DNA of 64,000 nucleotides from Caldicellulosiruptoraceae bacterium PP1. Its GTDB lineage: Bacteria; Bacillota; Thermoanaerobacteria; Caldicellulosiruptorales; Caldicellulosiruptoraceae. Positions 38,714 through 45,780 of this stretch are shown here, piece by piece. The stretch covers positions 27,096-91,095 of the forward strand of contig JBGGOQ010000007.1 in assembly GCA_041320695.1 (NCBI GenBank), given 5' to 3'. A model generated the notes under the pieces. The model was not told the DNA's origin, ran no database searches, and saw only the letters and a program-made list of their open reading frames with translations. How positions within the stretch are numbered: position 1 is the first letter of the stretch; every line of letters starts with the position of its first letter. The position numbers were made by a program, and so were the translations under genes.

Positions 38714-39115
38714 GTTATGCTTGTTGATACTTGGAAAGGTGCAGGCTATATAATGGTTGTGTTCATAGCAGGGCTTCAAGCAATATCCAGCGATTATTAC
38801 GAAGCAAGTGAGATTGATGGGGCAACATTTTGGCAAAAAACAATTCATATAACAATTCCGCTATTGATGCCTACTATTTCAACTGTAACAGTATTAAATA
38901 TAACATATGGACTTAGAGTATTTGACATTATATATGTTTTAACAAATGGTGGACCTGGATATGCCACAGGTGTTATAAACACTCAAGTATTCAAAGAGTT
39001 TTCTGAAGGTAGATATGCAGTAGGAACAGCTATGTCAACAATTTTATTTATAATTGTAGCACTTATTTCTTACTTTATTATAAAAGCCTTTAATAGAAAA
39101 GAGGTGGATTATTAA
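38714..39115 (+). pseudogene. ABC sugar permease, MalF type, 5'-deleted
   Basis: Only the C-terminal 133 residues of a MalF-type permease, from VMLVDTWKGAGYIMVVFIAG on. The EAA loop EASEIDGATFWQKTIHITIP and the last membrane segments are present. The first three or four membrane segments are gone. The stop overlaps the ATG of the next permease by one base, as in an intact operon. It could not form a working permease. Confidence 0.85.
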
Positions 39116-39939
39116 TGGCAAGGAGGCAAAAAAATATTGATTTATTAAAAAATATTGTTGCATGGCTTATATCACTTGTTGTAATACTTCCGGCAGTTGT
39201 TATTTTAATAAATTCATTTAAAACAAGGGCTGAGTCATATACATTAACTTTACAACTTCCGAAAAGTTTTGAAATATCAAACTATACAACTGTAATTGAA
39301 AAAGGGAAATTAGGTATTTCATTTATAAATAGTATGATTTATGCAACAATAAGTTCAGCTTTAATAATTATTTTAACTTGTACTGCTGCATTTATCATGT
39401 CAAGAAATCAGATAAAATTAAACAAATTTTTATATTTTTTCATAATATTAGGTATTGCTATGCCTGTAAACTACATTACATTACTTAAGGTTATGCAAAT
39501 ATTACACTTAATAAATACAAGATTTGGAATGATTTTATTATATACTGCATTTAATATTCCAATAAGCTTATTTATTTCTTATGGTTTTGTTAAAACAATT
39601 CCCAAAGAAATTGATGAGGCTGCTATAATTGATGGTTGTCCACCAATAAAACTATATACAAAAATTATTTTACCTTTGCTTACTCCAGTTATATCAACCC
39701 TATTTGCTTTAAACTTTATGAGCTGCTGGAATGACTTTATTTTACCATTGTATTATCTAAATTCATCTGAAAAATGGCCAATGACATTAGCTGTGTATAA
39801 CTTTTTTGGAATGTTTATGACCGAATGGAATTTAGTATGTGCCGATATTGTTCTTACAAGCTTACCTGTTTTAGTAGTTTATATATTGGGCCAGAAATAT
39901 ATAGTTAATGGCATAACAGCAGGAGCAGTTAAAGGATAA
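39115..39939 (+). CDS. ABC sugar transporter permease, MalG type
   Basis: A 274-residue permease with six membrane segments, EAA loop EAAIIDGCPPIKLYTKIILP and C terminus YIVNGITAGAVKG. The reading frame looks intact, but its MalF partner and any binding-protein gene upstream have been deleted, so it is an orphan. It was probably controlled by the adjacent YesM/YesN-type system. It is followed by a strong terminator. Confidence 0.9.
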   Translation: MARRQKNIDLLKNIVAWLISLVVILPAVVILINSFKTRAESYTLTLQLPKSFEISNYTTVIEKGKLGISFINSMIYATISSALIIILTCTAAFIMSRNQIKLNKFLYFFIILGIAMPVNYITLLKVMQILHLINTRFGMILLYTAFNIPISLFISYGFVKTIPKEIDEAAIIDGCPPIKLYTKIILPLLTPVISTLFALNFMSCWNDFILPLYYLNSSEKWPMTLAVYNFFGMFMTEWNLVCADIVLTSLPVLVVYILGQKYIVNGITAGAVKG

Positions 39940-39945
39940 AAAAAG

Positions 39946-39990
39946 AGGCGGTGAAAGGGGAGGTATTTGCCTTTTTTGACCGCCTTTTTA
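39946..39990 (+). terminator. Rho-independent terminator
   Basis: Stem AGGCGGT (39946-39952) / ACCGCCT (39979-39985) followed by TTTTATT, 7 bp after the permease stop. Confidence 0.75.
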
Positions 39991-40039
39991 TTATGTTGTG
40001 GTTGTGTTTTTGCTTATCTATATTAAATAAACTTATTTG

Positions 40040-41677
40040 CTAATTTTGATTTATCCTTGCTTTACTTAATGCATCTTCAACTGCCATAATAATTCCTTCA
40101 CTTGACATTGTAGCACCAGAAACAGTATCTACTTTAGTTGATTGACTATCAATTATTTCTTGAGGAACTGTTTGAAAAGGTAAATAACTAAATCTTGGAG
40201 TTTCATTATCAGAAACAATTTCTATCTTTGTGATTTTATCATCCTTTATTGTTACCTCAACAACAATTCCTGGTCTATAACCAATGCCTTCTCCAGTATA
40301 TGTGCCATCTTTGTAGATTCTTGTACTATTAGTTACACTGTTGTTTTCATTAGAAGTATTACTATTCTGTGCTTCATTTGATATTGTAGTATTTTGACTA
40401 TCAGATGTAGTTGTATTATTAATTTGGTTGCTATATTGGGTTATTTGCTGTGATACAGTATTATTGCTATTATCAGTTATTCCACCATTACTTTTATTAA
40501 TACTATCATTTGAATTATTGCTATTTTGAGTTTCATTTGATTTTGTAGCAGTATTATGACTATCAGATGTAGTTGTATTACTAACTTGATTATTATTTTG
40601 GATTATTTGCTGTGATGCAGAATTATTGCTATTATTAGTTATTCCACCATTACTTTTATTAATACTATCATTTGAAGTATTACTATTTTGAGTTTCATCT
40701 GATTTTGTAGTAGAATTATGACTATCAGAAGTAGTTGTATTACTATCTTGGTTATTATTTTGGATTGTTTGTGTTGATGAAGAATTATCGACAACTATCT
40801 GTTGCTGACTTACGCTAATATGATTCTCAGCATTTAAACTAACCGTATTCATTAGTGTATAAACACCTAACAAACTTGCAACTGTAACAGCACCTGCTAA
40901 GTTTTTATTTATTGGTTGGTTAAATACAACTACCTCTTGATTATGCCTTGGGCAGCTTGAAACACATCTAAAACAGTTTAAACATTCACCACTTTTTACT
41001 TCATCTAATCTATTTAGAGGCAATCCCATTTCACATTCATTTGTACATATCATACAGTTTCCACAATTATTATTCTTTTTTCTAATTCTAAGTATTCTTA
41101 ATTTTGATGTTATGCTAAATAAAGCACCGAGTGGACAAAAATATCTACAAAAAGCTCTTTCAACAAAAATTGAAATAATAAATATGAATGAAAGTATTAA
41201 AAGTCCACCTTTATACGAAATTACTCCAGAAGAAAGTGCTATAAGCTCTGAGAAAGCATCCCATGGGCTAAAGCTTTTTAATATATTATAATTTAGAGTC
41301 CATATAAATAGAGCAATTAAAAAAAGAATAATATATTTTGAATACTTTAAATAATTATCTATCTTTTCATTTATATTAATTTTTATCTTAAAAACTTTCT
41401 TTACAATCTTATTTAAATAGCTAAATACTGTACCAAAGGAACAAATCCATCCACAAAAAAACCTACCTAATAAAATAGTAATAATGAATGTTATAAATAG
41501 TGTTGCAAAATAAGTTGATACAGATGTAAAGGGAATATTTCCTTTTATGAGATATTTAAAAAGTTGTTCTATACCAGCAAATATATATACAAACATTCCT
41601 GAGAAAAAAATTAATGAAATTATTTGTACTGTAAATCTTAAAATTTGCGTAATGTTTTTTCTTAAAGACTTATTCAA
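40040..41677 (-). CDS. Polytopic iron-sulfur protein with covalent-FMN domain
   Basis: A 545-residue membrane electron-transfer protein. About six N-terminal membrane segments carry two NapH/NosR-type motifs (RFFCGWICSFG, RAFCRYFCPLG). Two 4Fe-4S motifs follow (CGNCMICTNECEMG, CLNCFRCVSSCP), then a further hydrophobic segment, a long Asn/Ser/Thr-rich linker of 54-residue repeats, and a C-terminal FMN-binding domain with DTVSGATMSSEG; Thr-523 is the predicted flavinylation site. A TTG start at 41677 fits AAAGGAG; the frame is open further upstream into apbE. It is co-transcribed with apbE. It likely carries electrons across the membrane to the outer face; the acceptor is unknown. Confidence 0.9.
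   Translation of the reverse strand: MNKSLRKNITQILRFTVQIISLIFFSGMFVYIFAGIEQLFKYLIKGNIPFTSVSTYFATLFITFIITILLGRFFCGWICSFGTVFSYLNKIVKKVFKIKININEKIDNYLKYSKYIILFLIALFIWTLNYNILKSFSPWDAFSELIALSSGVISYKGGLLILSFIFIISIFVERAFCRYFCPLGALFSITSKLRILRIRKKNNNCGNCMICTNECEMGLPLNRLDEVKSGECLNCFRCVSSCPRHNQEVVVFNQPINKNLAGAVTVASLLGVYTLMNTVSLNAENHISVSQQQIVVDNSSSTQTIQNNNQDSNTTTSDSHNSTTKSDETQNSNTSNDSINKSNGGITNNSNNSASQQIIQNNNQVSNTTTSDSHNTATKSNETQNSNNSNDSINKSNGGITDNSNNTVSQQITQYSNQINNTTTSDSQNTTISNEAQNSNTSNENNSVTNSTRIYKDGTYTGEGIGYRPGIVVEVTIKDDKITKIEIVSDNETPRFSYLPFQTVPQEIIDSQSTKVDTVSGATMSSEGIIMAVEDALSKARINQN
40330..40765 (-). repeat. 162-bp tandem repeats in the FMN-protein linker
   Basis: Two full units and one partial unit of period 162 bp (starts at 40765, 40603 and 40441 on the minus strand) encode a 54-residue Asn/Ser/Thr repeat including TTTSDSHN and SNDSINKSNGGIT. 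The high similarity of the first two units suggests recent duplication. Confidence 0.85.
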
Positions 41678-41696
41678 ATTTATATTTCTCCTTTCG

Positions 41697-42656
41697 TTAG
41701 TAAAAGCTAACTTCAAAAGTACTGTCAAGTATTTTTATATTCTCTTTTAAAGTTGAAGGACAAAAAACCATTTTATTTGTTGCTACAAAAATTGTTTCAA
41801 ATTCTTCTAAGGTTTTTACAAAATCAATTCCATCTTTTAATCCTAATACAAAAAGTATTGTAGACATAGCATCAGCATCAATAGAATTATCTGTAACAAC
41901 TGTTACGCTTGCTAAAGTATTTGAAACTGGATAACCGTTAATAGGATTTATAATATGAGAAAATTTAATACCATTTATTATATAAAATCTTTCATAGCTA
42001 CCTGAAGTTACAACTGTTTTTTCTGGAAGCTCTATGTATCCAAATATTTCTCCTCTTTGCTTAAAGGGATTTTGAAGACCTACCTGCCATTTAGAGTTAT
42101 CAAGTTTCTTTCCTACCAACATGACATTTCCACCAAGGTTTATTATTGCTGATTTAACATTATAATCCTCTAAAAGTTTTTTTATCTCATCAGCAGCATA
42201 GCCTTTTGCAATTGATCCTAAGTCTATTTCTTGATTTTGATTTAATAGCATCACTCTATTATCCCTTATTAAGATATCATTGTCATTAACAAGTTTCAAA
42301 GCTTCAAATATCTCCTCTTTATTTGGGAAAATGTTATCTTTCATTTTTTGCTTCCAAAGGTTAATTAAAGGTTTTACAGTTATACTAAATGCCCCATTTG
42401 ATAAATTAGAGTATTTTTTTGCCATTCTTATTACATATGCGGTATCGGGAGATACCAAAGAAAACCCTTTACCAGCATTACTATTTATTGTTGATACATC
42501 ACTTATATTTTTAAATACAGACATCTTATTTTCAATGTCATATAATCTTTCTATGCAACTATTTAAAACTTCTTCATCTAATTTATCATATATTGTAATT
42601 TCACAACTTGTTCCCATTGCATAAACCTTTTTTGTTAACCTATCAACTGTGTGCAT
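41697..42656 (-). CDS. apbE: FAD:protein FMN transferase
   Basis: A 319-residue ApbE-family enzyme that moves FMN from FAD onto a Thr of target proteins. The motifs YAMGTSCEITIYD, EIDLGSIAKGYAADEI, IINLGGNVMLVG and HIINPINGYPVSN match the family, and DADAMSTILFVLG lies in the C-terminal part. There is no N-terminal signal peptide or lipobox, so it may act inside the cell. Its likely target is the FMN-domain protein starting 19 bp downstream. AAAGAAAGG precedes the ATG. Confidence 0.94.
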   Translation of the reverse strand: MHTVDRLTKKVYAMGTSCEITIYDKLDEEVLNSCIERLYDIENKMSVFKNISDVSTINSNAGKGFSLVSPDTAYVIRMAKKYSNLSNGAFSITVKPLINLWKQKMKDNIFPNKEEIFEALKLVNDNDILIRDNRVMLLNQNQEIDLGSIAKGYAADEIKKLLEDYNVKSAIINLGGNVMLVGKKLDNSKWQVGLQNPFKQRGEIFGYIELPEKTVVTSGSYERFYIINGIKFSHIINPINGYPVSNTLASVTVVTDNSIDADAMSTILFVLGLKDGIDFVKTLEEFETIFVATNKMVFCPSTLKENIKILDSTFEVSFY

Positions 42657-42979
42657 CGTTTTTTCCTTTCTTTAACAGGTTCTTACCTTTGCATTTTTAT
42701 TATAATAAATATATACCTTTATTTTGTTGACAAAATGTAAACAAATGATTAATAAGTATTAAAAAATTATTAAAATCAAAGCAATGTATTAACAAAATAT
42801 TGTAACTAATAATAAATGCACAAAAGGTGTAAATGTTTTTTAAGTACAGAATATAAATTAAGTAAGCATTGCTAAAAAACTAATCTTTTTAAAGATATAA
42901 TGTAGGTTAAATTTATTCTTTTGAATATGAAAATTATTTATGATAAAATTTATATAAGACTTATTTGGAGGTAAAATTT
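42657..42979. other. Divergent promoter region
   Basis: About 320 bp between apbE (minus) and the coiled-coil protein (plus). Apart from the plus-strand promoter at 42921-42949, I see only AT-rich sequence and no further gene. Confidence 0.5.
42921..42949 (+). promoter_or_regulatory. Candidate promoter of the coiled-coil repeat protein
   Basis: TTGAAT (42921-42926), 17-bp spacer, TAAAAT (42944-42949), 30 bp before the ATG at 42980. Confidence 0.55.
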
Positions 42980-43555
42980 ATGAGTGATAGGGAATTATTA
43001 GAACTCATATTGAATAAGGTAACAGGCTTTGAACATAGGTTTGACAGCATAGATAATAGATTAGATCGACTAGAATCCCGAATGGACAGTTTAGAATCCC
43101 GAATGGACAGTTTAGAATCCCGAATGGACAGTTTAGAATCCCGAATGGACAGTTTAGAATCTCGAATGGACAGTTTAGAATCTCGAATGGATAGTTTAGA
43201 ATCTCGAATGGATAGTTTAGAATCTCGAATGGACACTTTAGAATCTCGTATAGACAGTTTAGAAAAACGAGTAGATTCGATAGAACAAGATATAAAAGAA
43301 ATTAAACTTGATATCAAGAATTTAAAAGAGCAAAATGAATTATTAATTAATAGCCATGTTGATCTAAATAGACGTATGGATGCTGTATATGAACAGGTTG
43401 CATTTCTAACTGAATATAAAGAGCAAGTTAACCAAAAAATAGAGACTCTGTCAAAAGAAGACCAACAGATAAAGGAAAATCAATTGATAATAAAAGATTG
43501 GTTGGCATCTCATGAAATGCAAATAAGAAAACTTGAACTAAAACAATTAGCATAA
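42980..43555 (+). CDS. Coiled-coil protein with heptad tandem repeats
   Basis: A 191-residue hydrophilic protein. After MSDRELLELILNKVTGFEHR come eight near-perfect heptads LESRMDS, then LESRIDS and LEKRVDS, then a less regular coiled coil ending IRKLELKQLA. Leu and Met recur at a and d positions, so a long parallel coiled coil is expected. No signal peptide or membrane segment. GGAGGT (42966-42971) supports the ATG at 42980. A strong terminator follows. Function unknown; structural or scaffold roles are possible. Confidence 0.85.
   Translation: MSDRELLELILNKVTGFEHRFDSIDNRLDRLESRMDSLESRMDSLESRMDSLESRMDSLESRMDSLESRMDSLESRMDSLESRMDTLESRIDSLEKRVDSIEQDIKEIKLDIKNLKEQNELLINSHVDLNRRMDAVYEQVAFLTEYKEQVNQKIETLSKEDQQIKENQLIIKDWLASHEMQIRKLELKQLA
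43070..43260 (+). repeat. 21-bp tandem repeat array in the coiled-coil gene
   Basis: About nine units of TAGAATCCCGAATGGACAGT-like sequence, 21 bp each. The first four are identical (CCCGAATGGAC) and later ones change CCC to CTC and GGAC to GGAT. The gradient of identity indicates expansion at the 5' end. Unit gain or loss changes the rod by seven residues without a frameshift. Confidence 0.92.
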
Positions 43556-43571
43556 ATATACATAAAAAAGG

Positions 43572-43606
43572 AGGACCTCGATAATAACTTAGAGGTCCTT
43601 TTTTTG
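43572..43606 (+). terminator. Rho-independent terminator
   Basis: Stem AGGACCTC (43572-43579) / GAGGTCCT (43592-43599) followed by TTTTTTT. Confidence 0.9.
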
Positions 43607-43896
43607 ATATAATTTTTTGTTTTCTATAAATATTATCAGGTTAACAAGGCTTTTTGCTGTTTCATACAAAAGCCTTTCTGCTTCTATAAGGCATCTTTCC
43701 AGAGGAGAGGCCATATCAACAACTGAAAAAACACTTGTTACACCACTTTTTGAATATAATTCAAAAGGACAATCAACTGAACCTGGTAAAACAATAACTG
43801 GTTTATTGTATTTTTCAGCAAGTTTAGAAAGCCCGATGGTTGACTTTCCAGACAAACTTTGTGTATCAAATCTTCCTCCTGTTATGACATTAATTC
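43589..43896 (-). pseudogene. Glycerate kinase (GlxK family), C-terminal remnant
   Basis: About 100 codons resembling the end of glycerate kinase: VITGGRFDTQSLSGKSTIGL, VIVLPGSVDC, SVFSVVDMASPLE and ERLLYETAKSLVNL. The usual GEGRxDxQ motif is missing one residue. The first about 270 residues are absent; upstream is the end of a DUF151 gene in another frame. It extends into the hairpin that terminates the opposite strand. Confidence 0.7.
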
Positions 43897-44297
43897 ATCA
43901 TACTTATAAGTAAACTCAAGCAGCTTTGATGACATGTAAATAGGGCATTTTACTCTTATTGCTAAAGAAATTGCATCACTTGGACGTGCATCAATAATGG
44001 AGATTGAATTATTATTATCAATTAGAAAAATCTCTGAATAGTATGTGTTATCTTTTATATCAGTTATTATTATTTTCTGAATATTAATACCATATTTAGA
44101 AAAATATTTAACATTAAATCATGCGTTAAAGGACGTTCAGACTGTTGGTTTTCCAGTGCAAATGCTATTGATTGAGCTTCGAGTGGTCCAATAAAAATTG
44201 GTAGTATCATTTTGTTATCAACATCTGAAAGTAAAACTGCAAAACCGGCCCCCTGCTCAAAAAAGGCTACGTTTAAAACCTTCATTTGATATATCAT
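43882..44297 (-). pseudogene. DUF151 (bifunctional nuclease family) protein, frameshifted
   Basis: The N-terminal part reads KVLNVAFFEQGAGFAVLLSD, PIFIGPLEAQSIAFALENQ, RPLTHDLM, then the frame is lost near 44110. The other frame continues KYFSKYGINIQKIIITDIKD, IDARPSDAISLAIRVKCPIY to a stop at 43882. The family motif HDL...DARPSDAI is split by what looks like a one-base deletion (ATGTTAAATAT for ATGTTTAAATAT). GAGGTG precedes the ATG at 44297. A sequencing error would restore a normal about 138-residue gene. Confidence 0.8.
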
Positions 44298-44566
44298 ATT
44301 TTTGCACCTCAATTATTAAAATACCCTTTAATTAATATTATTACATAAAAATATATATTAAAAGACTTTTTTATTTTGTTTTTTAGAAAAAATCTTATTC
44401 GGGAATAATTATATTATTAAATCTCACAACTTTTTTTACAGAAACTGTCTGAATTGATTTAATAGAAACTTAAATTATTGATTAATAACATGGTTTTCTA
44501 ATTTTTTTTATGTTAATAATTTATTTAAATGTGGTATATATCATTATACAAAGTAAGGTGATAAAT

Positions 44567-45757
44567 ATGCGTATTTTGCAGCTTACATGGGAATATCCTC
44601 CAAGAATAATTGGAGGAATTTCAAGGGTAGTTGAAAACATTTCACAAAACTTATCAAAAGAAAACACTGTATATGTAATTACCTTTTCAGATGATTACGA
44701 AAGATATGAAGACCATGGAAAACTAAAAATAATTAGGGTTCCGAAATATTCATTGAATCCACTTAATTTTGTTGATTATATTATGCTGATGAATATGGCA
44801 TTAGCTGAAAAAGCTATATATATTTCTAATAAAGAAGGTAAATTTGATATTATTCATGTCCATGACTGGCTTTGCTCATTTGCAGGAAGAATGATAAAAA
44901 ACTCCTTAAGAATTCCTTTAGTATCTACTATTCATGCTACTGAATATGGTAGAAATAATGGAATTCACAATGAACTTCAAAACTTTATATCAAATGTTGA
45001 ATGGTGGCTTTGTTTTGAAAGTTGGAAGGTAATTGTTAATTCGAACTTTATGAAATGGGAATGCGAAAGGATATTTAATCTTACACAAGATAAGATTGAA
45101 ATTATACCAAACGGAATTAATGTAGAAGATTTTGAAGATATTGAGGCAGACATTTCATTTAGAAGACGTTTTGCTCTCGACTCAGAAAAGATTATTTTCT
45201 ATATTGGAAGGCATGTATATGAAAAAGGAGTCCAGCTTCTTATTGATGCAATGCCACATATACTTGAAGGGTATTCAAACTCAAAGCTTGTGATTGCAGG
45301 GAATGGTCCTATGTTTCATGAGCTATATAGTATGACATATAGATATGGCATTAATGATAAAGTATTATTTACAGGGTTCATTTCTGATGAAGAAAGAAAA
45401 AAATTATTTAAAGTAGCTGATGTATGTGTATTTCCAAGTTTATATGAACCTTTTGGTATTGTTGCACTTGAAAGCATGGCAGCAGGCTGTGCAACTGTTG
45501 TTTCTGATGTAGGCGGATTTAATGAAATAGTAAGACATGCAGAAAATGGTATGAAATTTTATAGTGGTAATAAATATTCATTATCTGATAATGTTGTAGC
45601 CCTTCTTTTAAATGATCAATTAAGGCATAAAGTAGCTCTTCAGGGAAAAAAAGATGCAAAAGAAGTTTACTCTTGGGGCAAAATAACTGAGAGGCTTCAA
45701 AAACTTTATTCTGAAATATTAAAAGAAAGCAAAAAAATGGAATGGTTCAATTCATAG
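44567..45757 (+). CDS. GT4 family glycosyltransferase (GT-B fold)
   Basis: A 396-residue cytoplasmic glycosyltransferase. The N-terminal domain starts MRILQLTWEYPPRIIGGISR and has the acceptor-side IIHVHDWLCSFAGR and STIHATEYGRNNG. The C-terminal nucleotide-sugar domain has IIPNGINVEDF, YIGRHVYEKGVQLLIDA and the retaining motif EPFGIVALESMAAG. It resembles GT4/GT5 glycogen-synthase-like enzymes. AAGGTG (44555-44560) supports the ATG at 44567. The downstream nucleotidyltransferase starts 23 bp later, and a type I pullulanase follows, so a part in alpha-glucan or cell-surface glycan synthesis is likely. Confidence 0.9.
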   Translation: MRILQLTWEYPPRIIGGISRVVENISQNLSKENTVYVITFSDDYERYEDHGKLKIIRVPKYSLNPLNFVDYIMLMNMALAEKAIYISNKEGKFDIIHVHDWLCSFAGRMIKNSLRIPLVSTIHATEYGRNNGIHNELQNFISNVEWWLCFESWKVIVNSNFMKWECERIFNLTQDKIEIIPNGINVEDFEDIEADISFRRRFALDSEKIIFYIGRHVYEKGVQLLIDAMPHILEGYSNSKLVIAGNGPMFHELYSMTYRYGINDKVLFTGFISDEERKKLFKVADVCVFPSLYEPFGIVALESMAAGCATVVSDVGGFNEIVRHAENGMKFYSGNKYSLSDNVVALLLNDQLRHKVALQGKKDAKEVYSWGKITERLQKLYSEILKESKKMEWFNS

Positions 45758-45780
45758 GAAAAGCGAGGTATTTAAAAAAG

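Noticed and set aside
38684..38716. ATG at 38684 as a genuine permease start
   Set aside because: The first codons are antisense to kinase HAMP sequence; permease similarity begins only after about 38714.
40330..40765. 162-bp repeats as a non-coding satellite
   Set aside because: They stay in frame inside the iron-sulfur/FMN protein gene and encode a linker.
43070..43260. 21-bp repeats as a possible CRISPR array
   Set aside because: Units are contiguous without spacers and encode a heptad coiled coil in frame.
42961..43317. Minus-strand open frame with a repeating KLSIRDS peptide
   Set aside because: It is the reverse reading of the 21-bp coding repeat; the plus strand has promoter, ribosome site and terminator.
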